Shown here piece by piece: positions 8,892 through 18,067 of a stretch of DNA of 64,000 nt. The first letter of the stretch is position 1. Each line of letters opens with the position of its first letter. Made by a program: the position numbers and the translations under genes. Under the pieces are notes generated by a model. The model saw only the letters and a program-made list of their open reading frames with translations. It was not told where the DNA came from and ran no database searches. The stretch is from JBFWUW01 sp050247075. GTDB taxonomy: Bacteria > Planctomycetota > Planctomycetia > Pirellulales > JBFWUW01. The DNA lies in assembly GCA_050247075.1 (NCBI GenBank), contig JBFWUW010000030.1, positions 10,707 to 74,706 of the forward strand, written 5' to 3'.

Positions 8892-10376
8892 TCAATCATC
8901 CGCCTTGTCGCCATCCTTAATCACGAACCGGGCGCGCAGCCGGGCGACCTCCGAGGCCAGGCCGGCGGTGGTCACGGAACGCAAGACCTCGTCGAAGTCC
9001 TTGTAGGCTTTGGGGGCTTCGTCCTTGGGGTAGTTGCGGCAGTTGGTCAAAATGTCGGCCTCGTCGAACGATTGGTCGATCGAAGCCTGGTCCAGTTCGC
9101 GTTGCGCCCGCTTGCGGCCCAGCAGACGGCCCGCGCCGTGGTTGACGCTAAAGCAACTGGCCGCCGCGCCGCTGTCGGCCACCATCACCGAGGAGCCCGC
9201 CTGCGGGTTGCCTGGCAACAAGATAGGGTGGCCGGTCTGCTCGTAAATCGTCCCCTTCAGCGCATGGTGGCCCGCCGGAAAGGCCCGCGTGGCCCCCTTG
9301 CGGTGGACCCAGGCCGGCCGGTTATCGACGATCTCGCGGCGGGCAATGTTGTGGCTGATAAAGTAGACCAGCTCGCCCGTCACGCCTGGCATGATCTGCT
9401 GGAAGGCCTCCAACACCAGCGCGTTGATCAGCAAATGGTTGACCGTGGCGAAGTTGGCCCCCAGGGCCATGTCGTCCAGATACATGTCGGCCTCGTCCGT
9501 TCCCAGCGGCGCGTAGACCAGTTCCTTGTCGCCGCCGGGCAGCGGAATATCCCACGTGGCAAACTTTCGCTGCAACGAGCCAAACTGGCCCATCGCCAGG
9601 TTGTGCCCTATGCCGCGCGAGCCGCAGTGCGATAAGAACGCCACGCAACCGTCGCGCAGCCCAAACACGTCCGCCGCATCGCGGGCGCGGCCGTTATCGG
9701 CCACTTGCACCACTTCGCACTCGCCAAAGTGGTTGCCACCGCCGTAGGAGCCCAGTTGGCTGACCTTGTTGGCGAAGTTGTGAAAGAAATCGTGGCGGAG
9801 CAATTCATCGACGCGCAGCGCCAAAGCGTCGGCCGTGTCGTCGTGCCCCAGGTGGAAGGCGTCCTCGCAATGAGCGGCCCAATGCGGAGGAATGCCCAAC
9901 TGGCCGCAGACCGCGGCCGAGGCCCCTTCGATCATCGCCTGGCGGCCCAGGGCAACATCCACCCTGCGCGACTTGGGCGCGTGCCGCTGCCCGCGCCCCA
10001 TACCGGTGGGCGTGCGCTCGCAAACGGCATCGATCAGCGCCCGCCGCGTCGGCCGGTCCACCACGGCATCGGCCGGCAGATCGAGCTGCAACAGGCTCAT
10101 CGAGCATTTAATATCCACGCCCACCGGGCCGGGATAAACGTGCGATGGCGAAACCAGCACGCAGCCAATCGGCGCTCCGTAGCCGCAATGGGCATCGGGA
10201 TTGAGCACCACATCGGTCACGCCCGGCGCCAGCCGCGAGTTAATCGCCTGCTGCAAGCACAAGTCATCAAACGTCTGGCGAATTTCCGGCGTGCCAATCA
10301 CGGTAATCGGCTTGGTCTTGCCGCCCGTCGGCAACAAAGCGGTAGCATCGCCGGTGGGAATGAGTTCGAAAGACAT
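8892..10376 (-). CDS. rtcB: RNA-splicing ligase RtcB
   Basis: A 494-residue 3'-phosphate RNA ligase that joins 2',3'-cyclic phosphate or 3'-phosphate ends to 5'-OH ends with GTP and Mn2+. Motifs in order: NPDAHCGYGAPIG, GVDIKCSM (metal-binding Asp and Cys), YGGGNHFGE (metal His), LSHCGSRGIGH, ISHNIARRE, and FSVNHGAGRLLGR, which contains the histidine that is guanylylated. The ORF extends upstream to 10529, but the extra 51 residues are translated heptamer repeat, so the start is the ATG at 10376 (MSFELIPTG). No Shine-Dalgarno is seen; the leader is pyrimidine-rich (see repeat 10393-10474). No rtcA or rtcR neighbour is present. Confidence 0.95.
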   Translation of the reverse strand: MSFELIPTGDATALLPTGGKTKPITVIGTPEIRQTFDDLCLQQAINSRLAPGVTDVVLNPDAHCGYGAPIGCVLVSPSHVYPGPVGVDIKCSMSLLQLDLPADAVVDRPTRRALIDAVCERTPTGMGRGQRHAPKSRRVDVALGRQAMIEGASAAVCGQLGIPPHWAAHCEDAFHLGHDDTADALALRVDELLRHDFFHNFANKVSQLGSYGGGNHFGECEVVQVADNGRARDAADVFGLRDGCVAFLSHCGSRGIGHNLAMGQFGSLQRKFATWDIPLPGGDKELVYAPLGTDEADMYLDDMALGANFATVNHLLINALVLEAFQQIMPGVTGELVYFISHNIARREIVDNRPAWVHRKGATRAFPAGHHALKGTIYEQTGHPILLPGNPQAGSSVMVADSGAAASCFSVNHGAGRLLGRKRAQRELDQASIDQSFDEADILTNCRNYPKDEAPKAYKDFDEVLRSVTTAGLASEVARLRARFVIKDGDKADD

Positions 10377-10392
10377 GGGAAGAAGGGCGAAA

Positions 10393-10474
10393 GGTGTTCG
10401 GTGTTCGGGAAATGGCAACAAACTGAAAACTGAAAACTGAAAACTGAAAACTGAAAACTGAAAACCGAAAACTT
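10393..10474. repeat. Heptamer tandem repeats in the rtcB leader
   Basis: Two heptamer arrays lie just upstream of rtcB. The distal one (10421-10474) is about seven and a half units of AACTGAA (TTTTCAG on the rtcB strand) with drift at the end. The proximal one (10393-10410) is two units of GGTGTTC and leads into a TTTCGCCCTTCTTCCC tract that ends at the ATG. The same heptamer words recur at 19346-19511, 51051-51145 and 52250-52304. Confidence 0.9.
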
Positions 10475-10615
10475 GAACCTCCTCCCCACCCGACACTCGC
10501 GGCCCCAACCAAGTTCGCGCCGGCTGCAATCCCGGTTCGGCCCGACTATGATAGCTGTTTCTTACAAGGGCCGGGTTGTCCGGTAGGCTCGCTTTTCGAT
10601 TCGAAAGGGTTCGGC

Positions 10616-13600
10616 ATGTCGTTCTGGCGGAATTGCTGGCTGGGGGGAGTGGCGGTTTGGAGTATGTGGGCTGGCGTGGGCCTCGCGCAGCAGCCGCATG
10701 TGTTGGAGACCGATCCCCTCTCGCCGGAAATGCAGCTCAAGCATTTCAAGCTGCCCCCCGGCTTTGAAATCCAGCTTGTCGCCGCCGAGCCAGAAGTCCG
10801 CAAGCCGATCAATATGAACTTCGACGCCGCCGGCCGGCTGTATGTCACGCAGTCGGTGGAGTACCCCTTTCCGGCCGCCGAGGGTGCGCCGCATCGCGAT
10901 TCCGTCGGCGTCTATTGGAACTTTGCCGCCGACGGCAAGGCCAAAAACGTCGCCACCGCCGTCGATGGGCTGAATATCCCCATTGGTGTTGTACCGCTGG
11001 CCCGCGACTTGCTGGTCTATGGCATTCCGCATCTCTATCGTTGCGCGGACGAAGATGGCGATGGAATCTTCGAGCAGCGCCGGCCACTGTTGTCGGGCTT
11101 TGGCTTCGACGACACCCACGGAATGGTCAACAACCTGGTGCAGTGGGTCGATGGCTGGGTCTATTGCTGCCACGGCTTCCGCAACCAGTCCGAAACCAAG
11201 GGGACAGACGGTCAACCGGTCGCCATGCAGTCGGGAAATACCTTTCGCATCCGGCCCGATGGCTCGCATGCCGAGTACTACACCCACGGCCAGGTCAACC
11301 CGTTCGGGCTGGCGTTCGACCCGTTGGGTAACGCCTTCACGTCGGACTGCCACACCATGCCGGCCTATCAACTGCTGCGGGGGGCGTATTACCCCAGCTT
11401 TGGCAAGCCGCACGACGGGCTGGGCTACGGACCCGAGATGATGCAACATCTGCACGGCTCGACCGGCATCGACGGCATGACCTACTACGCGGCCGGCCAT
11501 TTTCCGCCGGAGTACCGCGACACGCTGTTCATTGGCAACCCCATCACGGCCCGCATCAACCACGACAAGCTGGAACCGCACGGCAGCACGCTGTTGGCCA
11601 TCGAGCAGCCCGACTTTCTGGTCTGCACCGACCCTTGGTTCCGCCCGGTCGATATCGAGCTTGGTCCCGACGGCGCGCTGTACATCGCCGATTTCTACAA
11701 CCGCATCATCGGCCACTACGAAGTCCCGCTCGACCACCCCGGCCGCGACCGCGAGCGGGGGCGGATTTGGCGGATTGTCTACAAGGGGGAAGATGGCAAG
11801 AACCCGCCGCCGCGGATGCCGGGCGATTTGACGAAGGCCACGATCGAGGAATTGGCGGCGTTTTTGGGTCATCCGAACTTGGCGGTGCAAACGCGGGCCG
11901 TGCAGCAGTTGGCGGAGCGCGGTAAGCCCGCGGCTGACGCAGTGAAGAGGTTGATGGCGACCGACGAGGCCACAACTTTGCAGAAGGCTTTTGGCCTGTG
12001 GGTCGTCGAGCGACTCAACGGGCTCTCACCGGAGCTAGTCCACGAGTTGGGCGGCCACCCCGACCGGCAGGTTCGCGTGCATCTGGTAAAGGCCCTGGCG
12101 GAGCGGGCGAAGTGGGATGCCGAAGACATCGACATCGCCAGCCTTGTCCGCGGCAAGCTGCACGACACCGACCCGTTCGTGCGCCGCGCGGCGGCCGACG
12201 CCTTGGGCCGCCACCCCGAAGTGGCCAACATCCAACCGTTGGTCGATCTCGCCGCATCCACGCCCGCCGACGATACGCACCTGTTGCATACGGCGCGGGT
12301 GGCGCTCCGCGATCAACTGCTGGCCGAGGGAATGTACGCAGCCATTCGTCCACTGGCGGGAAAGAACAACGCACTCGCCGCGCGGCTGGCCGATGTCAGC
12401 CTGGGAGCGCCCACGCCAGAATCGGCCGCGTTTCTTCAGGAATACGTCCAACAGCACCCCGACGACCGCGGCCGGCTCGGCGACTATCTGCACCACGTCG
12501 TCCGCTACCACGATGCCAACCAACTCTCGGCCGCGTTGGACCTGGTTGCCGCCAGCAACAAGGCTGCCGATGGCGACCAATTGATCGCCTTGCGGGCCGC
12601 CCAACGCGGGCTGCGGGAACGCGGCGCGGAGATACCCGAGCGTCTGCGCACCTGGGGCTTGTCGCTGGCCGAACGGCTGCTTTCCGCCGACAACGAACAG
12701 GCCAATCGCGACGGCCTGGAACTGGCCAAGGAGTCGCGTTTGGTGGAACTCCTGCCTGGCGTGGCCCATTTGGCCGGCAAGGAAGCCCGCTTTGGCGGGC
12801 TGCGTCCTCCGGCCATCGACTGCTGCGTGGCCCTCGATGCTGGCCAGTCGGTGGCCATCCTTGCGGCCATCGTGGCCGATGGTTCCGACGCCGTGGAACT
12901 TCGCCAAAAAGCGGCCGAATCGCTGGCCGGTATCAACAACGACCCGTCGCGGGCCGAACTGCTGGCCTTGCTCAAAATAGCGCCCGACCGCGTGGCCGCG
13001 GCCATCGCCGGCGGGCTGGCCGCCAGCCCAGCCGGGGCCGAAGCCTTGCTGGCCGCCATGGCCGACGGCAAAGCCTCCGCCCGGCTGCTGCAAGACCGCG
13101 TCGTCGATCAGCGGTTGCGGGCAGCCAATCCGCCCGACCTCGAGGCCCGCCTTTCCGCCCTCACCGCCGGCTTGCCCAGCGTCGATGAACGCGTGGCCGG
13201 GCTGCTGAACGAGCGCCGCGAAAAATTCCAGCGCATGGAAAAATTCGACCCGGCCCGCGGGCAGGCCGCCTTCAAGAAAACGTGTGCCGCCTGCCACCGC
13301 CTGGGCGGGCAAGGCCCCAAGATCGGGCCGGAACTGGACGGCATCGGCCAACGCGGGCTGGACCGTCTGCTGGAAGACCTGCTCGACCCCAGCCGCAACG
13401 TGGACGGCGCGTTCCGAAGCACGCTAGTCACCACCACCGCCGGCCAAACCATCATCGGCCTCAAGCTGCGCGATGAAGGCCAAGTCTTGATCCTAGCCGA
13501 CGCCAAAGGCCAAGAAATCCGCATCCCCCGCAACGAGATCGACGAAATCAGCGTCACCTCCCTCTCCCCCATGCCCGCCAACGTCATCGACGTCGTGCCG

Positions 13601-13663
13601 GAGGAGGATTTTTACGATTTGGTGGGTTTCTTGTTATCGCAGCGGCAGAAGGTGGAAAAGTAA
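10616..13663 (+). CDS. PVC-type haem-binding protein: beta-propeller dehydrogenase + HEAT + cytochrome c
   Basis: A 1015-residue secreted protein with a signal peptide at residues 1-25. Residues ~35-410 form a beta-propeller of the PVC membrane-bound dehydrogenase type (repeated blades such as NMNFDAAGRLYVTQ and ELGPDGALYIADFYNR). Residues ~415-860 are alpha-helical HEAT-like repeats. The C-terminus is a cytochrome c domain with CAACH (Cys890, Cys893, His894) and the family's haem-binding tail. The family is greatly expanded in Planctomycetes and Verrucomicrobia and is presumed to oxidise sugars in the periplasm; the substrate is unknown. It is divergent from rtcB with 239 bp between. Confidence 0.92.
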   Translation: MSFWRNCWLGGVAVWSMWAGVGLAQQPHVLETDPLSPEMQLKHFKLPPGFEIQLVAAEPEVRKPINMNFDAAGRLYVTQSVEYPFPAAEGAPHRDSVGVYWNFAADGKAKNVATAVDGLNIPIGVVPLARDLLVYGIPHLYRCADEDGDGIFEQRRPLLSGFGFDDTHGMVNNLVQWVDGWVYCCHGFRNQSETKGTDGQPVAMQSGNTFRIRPDGSHAEYYTHGQVNPFGLAFDPLGNAFTSDCHTMPAYQLLRGAYYPSFGKPHDGLGYGPEMMQHLHGSTGIDGMTYYAAGHFPPEYRDTLFIGNPITARINHDKLEPHGSTLLAIEQPDFLVCTDPWFRPVDIELGPDGALYIADFYNRIIGHYEVPLDHPGRDRERGRIWRIVYKGEDGKNPPPRMPGDLTKATIEELAAFLGHPNLAVQTRAVQQLAERGKPAADAVKRLMATDEATTLQKAFGLWVVERLNGLSPELVHELGGHPDRQVRVHLVKALAERAKWDAEDIDIASLVRGKLHDTDPFVRRAAADALGRHPEVANIQPLVDLAASTPADDTHLLHTARVALRDQLLAEGMYAAIRPLAGKNNALAARLADVSLGAPTPESAAFLQEYVQQHPDDRGRLGDYLHHVVRYHDANQLSAALDLVAASNKAADGDQLIALRAAQRGLRERGAEIPERLRTWGLSLAERLLSADNEQANRDGLELAKESRLVELLPGVAHLAGKEARFGGLRPPAIDCCVALDAGQSVAILAAIVADGSDAVELRQKAAESLAGINNDPSRAELLALLKIAPDRVAAAIAGGLAASPAGAEALLAAMADGKASARLLQDRVVDQRLRAANPPDLEARLSALTAGLPSVDERVAGLLNERREKFQRMEKFDPARGQAAFKKTCAACHRLGGQGPKIGPELDGIGQRGLDRLLEDLLDPSRNVDGAFRSTLVTTTAGQTIIGLKLRDEGQVLILADAKGQEIRIPRNEIDEISVTSLSPMPANVIDVVPEEDFYDLVGFLLSQRQKVEK

Positions 13664-14132
13664 AGTCCGCCCATCACGGAGGGCGGTGTGACATTGGGGC
13701 AACCAATAGCTAGATTTGCAACAGTGCGCTGACTCCGCGTTACGCGGTGAAGATGCAAAGTTGGGGACAGCCATCCGTGCGCAGTTGTCACCCTTTTGAC
13801 GATTGCGGAATAACCGCAAGTGTGCAGCATGGTTCTGGGAACTCGGTCGGAAGTCGTACCTTCCCCGCTGGCCTCAAACGAAGCAACTCAGCCGCAACCA
13901 ACCCATCGCGGTTGCCCTGGCGGGGACCGCGGAGCATGGGCAAACTCCGGCCAGAATCGAATCTTCGCGCGAGTTTTCATGTTCCATAAAACCATGCCAT
14001 ACAACCGCTTATGCATTATTTGCCCGGGTTTGCTGGCACGGGAAGTTTCCCATGGAGTATAAATAGAGGTGGGGGCAAGGGTGTTGGGGGCTGTGCCGAG
14101 GAGGCCGTTGTTGGCGATTGCCAACGCAAACC
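13664..14132. other. Gene-free spacer before phoH
   Basis: 469 bp without a convincing gene; the short ORFs here are unlike any family I know. A weak hairpin CCGCCC..GGGCGG lies just after the 13663 stop, without a U-tract. Near the right end GGGAA-GT-TTCCC and a TATAAAT box (14058-14064) precede phoH by about 70 bp, a possible -10 element without a good -35. Otherwise nothing recognisable. Confidence 0.4.
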
Positions 14133-15080
14133 ATGTCAGAAGCTATCGTCTCGCTGGTCGACTCCAAGTCTTTGGTGGCGCTGTTTGGTGCCAAGGACCA
14201 GCATCTCCGCAGCATTCGTGAGGCCTTGCGCGTAAGTATTTCCGCGCGCGATGGCAAACTGCTCATTCAAGGCGACGAACCGGCCGTCGCCAAGGCAACG
14301 CAAGTCCTGGAGCAGCTTCAGGATAAGCTGCAACGAACGGGCCAGCTTTCCGCGGATGATGTTGGCCAGGCATTGTTTTTCGCCGCCAATGGCAGTGCTG
14401 GCGGCGACCAGACTGTCCTGGACGTGCTAGCGGCCGGCAGGAAAATTCGCCCCCGTACCGCCGGCCAGACCAACTATTGCAATGCCATTCGTGACAACGA
14501 CTTGGTATTCTGCGTTGGTCCCGCTGGCACCGGCAAGACCTATCTGGCCGTGGCGATGGCGGTGACGGCATTGAAGCAAGAGCGTATTCGCAAGATCGTG
14601 CTGGTCCGGCCGGCGGTGGAGGCGGGTGAAAACCTGGGCTTCTTACCCGGCGACCTGCAAGCCAAGATCAACCCGTATCTGCGGCCTCTGCTGGATGCCT
14701 TGCGGGAAATGGTCGACTACGACCAGGTTAAGCGATACACCGAACAAGACGTGATTGAGGTGATTCCGCTGGCTTACATGCGGGGGCGCACGCTCAACGA
14801 CGCTTTTATCATTTTGGACGAGGCACAAAACACCACCATCGCGCAAATGAAAATGTTTTTGACCCGCATGGGGCACGGGTCGAAGATCGTGGTTTCCGGA
14901 GACATCACACAGATTGATCTTCCCAGCCACACCACCAGCGGCCTGGTAGACGCCGTCCGCCGTTTGAAGGGAATCGAGGGGCTGACGCAGGTTAAATTGT
15001 CCAATGCCGACATTGTCCGCCATCCGCTGGTGCAGCGGATTGTGGAAGCTTACGAGGAGACAACAAAAAAGCGAAACTAA
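14133..15080 (+). CDS. phoH: PhoH-family ATPase
   Basis: A 315-residue protein with an N-terminal KH-like region (residues ~1-75, VSISARDGKLLIQGDE) and a C-terminal P-loop ATPase. Walker A is GPAGTGKTYLA, Walker B is FIILDEAQNTT, followed by MFLTRMGHGSKIVVSGD and QIDLP, all PhoH hallmarks. The start is ATG 14133 (MSEAIVSLV). It leads the conserved phoH - HD phosphohydrolase - ybeY - corC - recO cluster, a context linked to RNA metabolism; its biochemical role remains loosely defined. Confidence 0.94.
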   Translation: MSEAIVSLVDSKSLVALFGAKDQHLRSIREALRVSISARDGKLLIQGDEPAVAKATQVLEQLQDKLQRTGQLSADDVGQALFFAANGSAGGDQTVLDVLAAGRKIRPRTAGQTNYCNAIRDNDLVFCVGPAGTGKTYLAVAMAVTALKQERIRKIVLVRPAVEAGENLGFLPGDLQAKINPYLRPLLDALREMVDYDQVKRYTEQDVIEVIPLAYMRGRTLNDAFIILDEAQNTTIAQMKMFLTRMGHGSKIVVSGDITQIDLPSHTTSGLVDAVRRLKGIEGLTQVKLSNADIVRHPLVQRIVEAYEETTKKRN

Positions 15081-15085
15081 GGCGC

Positions 15086-15188
15086 CTGTAGGAGGCGATT
15101 CCATCGCCGATCAGCCTGTAGGAGGCGATTCCATCGCCGATTGATCCGGGAACGACCGATCCCATCGGCGACTCCATCGCCTCCTACA
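15086..15188. repeat. Three TGTAGGAG-headed REP-like units
   Basis: Two direct copies (15086-15111 and 15116-15141) of a 26-nt unit starting CTGTAGGAGGCGAT and ending ATCGCCGAT, plus an inverted copy at 15164-15188, fill the phoH/HD-gene spacer. Each unit has an internal palindrome (GGCGAT..ATCGCC) behind a TGTAGGAG head; the inverted copy allows a long hairpin. Further copies are at 24750-24774, 61459-61514 and, diverged, 36725-36753. Confidence 0.9.
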
Positions 15189-15210
15189 ACCGGTTTCGCT
15201 GGCCAACAAT

Positions 15211-17496
15211 ATGACGCCAGGCAATCAAAAACGGACACGCCTAGAACGAGTTGCCGCGGTAGAACTGCCGCCGGGGCGGCTGGCCCAGGTCATGGCGCAC
15301 CTCCGCCGGGGCGATGTCCTGCTGCGGTTGGGGCTGGCCTTTGCCACCGCTATTGTGTTGTGGATGGTCCTGGGGGCCGGGCTGCCCCCGTTTCCGTATC
15401 GCCTGGACGACGTGCCGCAGCGCAACATTGCCTCGCGGGTGGAATTCCGCGAGTTCGACAAGGCCGCCACCGACGACGCCCGCGTCAAGGCCCGCAAGCT
15501 GGCTTTGAACGTCTACGACCACGATCCCGAACCGCTGATTCAGTTTAAGGCCCGGCTGAACAACACGCTGGGCGACATTGTGGGCGCTGCTACCCTGGCC
15601 GACCTGGGCATGGATGTCTGGCAGCAGTTTGAGCCTATCGTGCCAGAGAACCCCATGCCCGCCACGCGCGAGCAAATGGAGGAACACTTCGAGCAATTCC
15701 GTGCGGCGTTTTCTGGCGAGGATCGCCTGAAGAAGCTGCAAGTCTCCATAGACCAGGCGCTGGCCCCCTTTCAGCAGCGCGGCTTGTTGTCCAAGCTGCC
15801 AGACCAGCACGACGGCGACCTGAAGGAAATTGTCGTGCAGCCCATCGGCACGGTGCCCGGCACGCAAAGCCGGCGGGCGGTGGCGCAAATTGAGGATGTC
15901 TTGATCCGCGATGCCTCGGCCGTCAAGAAAAGTCTGAAGGCTCAGCTCGATTCAGACCTGCTGACCGACCGCATCTTCGCCTGGATGCAGAATAAGCTGC
16001 CGCAAACGCTGACACTAAATGAGGTGGCCACGGCTCAAGCCCGCGAGCAAGCCGCCGCCGATGTCGAGGACAAGTACATTGTCTACAAGCCGGGCCAGGT
16101 GCTGGCCCCTGGCGGCAAGCCCTTGGACAAGGCAGAGATGACGCTGCTGCACAAGGAACACGACGCCTGGATTGGCGAGCGCGACTTGGCTTTGACGGCC
16201 TATCGTTCGCTGGTCATTATCGTGATCGCCATGGGCCTGTTTGGACTGGTCGCGTTTTATCTTTCGCAACGAGACCCGGCCCTGTTGGAAAACATCCCCC
16301 GCCTGTGCGGATTGCTATTCATGCTGGTGCTGGCCGTGGGGTTGGCGCGCTGGCTATCGCAAGACGGCCGCCGGGCGGAACTGATTCCCGTACTGTTGTT
16401 TGCCATGACCGTGGCCATTGCTTACACCCGCGAGTTGGCGGTGTTGCTGGCGATTTGCACGGCCATTCTGGTCGAATTGGGCGTCAGCCGCGGGCTGGGG
16501 ACCTTTTTAATTTTGACGGGCGACGTCGCCGTAGCGGTGATGATGCTTGACACCATCCGCAGCCGCGGCAAACTGATCAAAGTTGGCCTGGGGGCGGGCG
16601 TGGCGGCGTTTATTCTTATTCTGGTAGCGGGAATCCTGCGCGACCGCCCGGTGGCCTGGGACTTAACCTTGCCCCTGATGCGCGAGGCGGCCATCGGCGC
16701 GGTATGGGGGTTGCTGGCGGGTTTCCTCATTAGCGGCTTGCTGCCGTCGATCGAGCGCTGGTTCGGGGTGCTGACCGATATCAGCCTGCTGGAACTGGCC
16801 GACGTGGCACACCCGCTCTTACAGGAACTCATTCGCCGCGCGCCGGGTACGTACAACCACTCCATCAATGTGGCTTCGATTGCCGAGGCCGCCGCGGAGT
16901 CGATCGGTGCGCGGGGGCTGCTGGTGCGCGTGGGAGCCTACTTTCACGACATCGGCAAGATGCTCAAGCCGGGCTATTTTGTCGAGAACCAGGCGGGGGG
17001 CGAGAGCCGGCACGAATCGCTGGTTCCGGCGATGAGCACGCTGATTATCATCGCCCACATCAAGGATGGTTCGGACCTGGCCAGAAAACACCACCTGCCG
17101 CAACGGATTATCGACTTTATCGAACAACACCACGGCACGACGCTGGTAGAATACTTCTTTCAGCGCGCCAATGAGCGCAGCGAAAAAGATCCCGACGGCA
17201 CCGAAGTCGATGAGACCGACTTCCGCTATCCCGGTCCCAAGCCGCAGTCCAAGGAGGCGGGCATTTTGATGCTGGCCGATGCCGTGGAAAGCGCCAGCCG
17301 CACGCTGGTTGAACCGGCCCCCGCCCGGATCGAATCGGTCGTTCGCGGGCTGGCCAACAAGCGGCTGATGGATGGCCAGTTCGACGAGAGCGGACTCAAC
17401 CTCAACGAATTGCGGGCCGTACAAGACAGCCTGATCAAATCGTTGACCGCCGTTTACCACGGTCGCGTCAAGTATCCCGACCAACGCACCGCGTAG
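15211..17496 (+). CDS. 7TM-HD family phosphohydrolase (PgpH-like)
   Basis: A 761-residue membrane enzyme. One N-terminal TM segment (~36-58) is followed by a large extracytoplasmic 7TMR-HDED-type domain (~60-325), then a bundle of about seven TM helices (~330-520). A cytoplasmic HD domain follows, with the histidine pair in TYNHSINVA and the HD of GAYFHDIGKML, and further conserved HESL and IIAHIKDG motifs. Homologues (Listeria PgpH) hydrolyse c-di-AMP. All HD metal ligands visible here are kept, so a cyclic-dinucleotide phosphodiesterase role is plausible but inferred. It sits between phoH and ybeY as in many bacteria. Confidence 0.92.
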   Translation: MTPGNQKRTRLERVAAVELPPGRLAQVMAHLRRGDVLLRLGLAFATAIVLWMVLGAGLPPFPYRLDDVPQRNIASRVEFREFDKAATDDARVKARKLALNVYDHDPEPLIQFKARLNNTLGDIVGAATLADLGMDVWQQFEPIVPENPMPATREQMEEHFEQFRAAFSGEDRLKKLQVSIDQALAPFQQRGLLSKLPDQHDGDLKEIVVQPIGTVPGTQSRRAVAQIEDVLIRDASAVKKSLKAQLDSDLLTDRIFAWMQNKLPQTLTLNEVATAQAREQAAADVEDKYIVYKPGQVLAPGGKPLDKAEMTLLHKEHDAWIGERDLALTAYRSLVIIVIAMGLFGLVAFYLSQRDPALLENIPRLCGLLFMLVLAVGLARWLSQDGRRAELIPVLLFAMTVAIAYTRELAVLLAICTAILVELGVSRGLGTFLILTGDVAVAVMMLDTIRSRGKLIKVGLGAGVAAFILILVAGILRDRPVAWDLTLPLMREAAIGAVWGLLAGFLISGLLPSIERWFGVLTDISLLELADVAHPLLQELIRRAPGTYNHSINVASIAEAAAESIGARGLLVRVGAYFHDIGKMLKPGYFVENQAGGESRHESLVPAMSTLIIIAHIKDGSDLARKHHLPQRIIDFIEQHHGTTLVEYFFQRANERSEKDPDGTEVDETDFRYPGPKPQSKEAGILMLADAVESASRTLVEPAPARIESVVRGLANKRLMDGQFDESGLNLNELRAVQDSLIKSLTAVYHGRVKYPDQRTA

Positions 17497-17548
17497 GGGC
17501 GACAATGCATTCCTATCAAAACATAACTATTGCCGGGGAACTCTGATT

Positions 17549-18067
17549 TTGATGGACGTGGAAGTCACCAATCGGCAAACCAACCACGAGATCGACGAGG
17601 CGCGACTAATAGAGGGCGTGCGCGCCGTCTGGCGGGCGGAAGGAAAAACACCGGCCGAAATCAACGTGGCCGTCGTCGATGCCGACGAAATCTGGCGGCT
17701 GAACCAGCGGTTCTTGCGGCACGATTACACCACGGATGTCCTCAGCTTTTGCCTGGAACAATCTCCCGACGGACTTTCCGGCGAGATCGTGGTCAGCGCC
17801 GACATGGCCGCCAGCATGGCACCCCGTTTCGGTTGGAGCATAGGCGATGAGTTGCTGTTGTACGTCATTCACGGCACGCTGCATTTGGCCGGCTACGACG
17901 ACCAGACGCCGCCCGACGCCGCGATCATGCGCCAGCTAGAACAGCGTTATCTGGGCGAGTTGGGCGTGGCCCAACCGACGGCGGTTTCCGGCGATGGCCG
18001 GGTGGGGCGGCGGGCCGGCGGCGGCCTTGCGGTGGAGTCCCTCAGCCACGGGGGGGCGCACTCATGA
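17549..18067 (+). CDS. ybeY: Endoribonuclease YbeY with altered third zinc ligand
   Basis: A 172-residue (171 if the second ATG at 17552 is used) UPF0054 endonuclease involved in rRNA maturation and 70S quality control. Conserved features are LNQRFLRHDYTTDVLSF and the metal motif HGTLHLAGYDD (His108, His112, then Asp118). In most YbeY proteins the last position is histidine (HxxxHxxGYDH); here it is Asp, which can still bind zinc but is a real deviation. The final ~25 residues are glycine-rich and probably disordered. The stop overlaps the next gene's ATG by 4 bp. Confidence 0.92.
   Translation: MMDVEVTNRQTNHEIDEARLIEGVRAVWRAEGKTPAEINVAVVDADEIWRLNQRFLRHDYTTDVLSFCLEQSPDGLSGEIVVSADMAASMAPRFGWSIGDELLLYVIHGTLHLAGYDDQTPPDAAIMRQLEQRYLGELGVAQPTAVSGDGRVGRRAGGGLAVESLSHGGAHS

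Noticed and set aside
10421..10474. Possible CRISPR-like array
   Set aside because: Units are 7 nt and contiguous with no spacers; it is a simple tandem repeat.
10377..10529. N-terminal extension of the rtcB ORF (phenylalanine/serine-rich)
   Set aside because: It is the translation of the TTTTCAG heptamer array; family alignment starts at MSFELIPTG (10376).
10562..11890. Long antisense ORFs (for example 10562-11890, 12035-13351, 4589-6400, 25016-26458)
   Set aside because: They lie opposite well-supported genes; GC-rich codon bias keeps the opposite strand open, and they show no domains.
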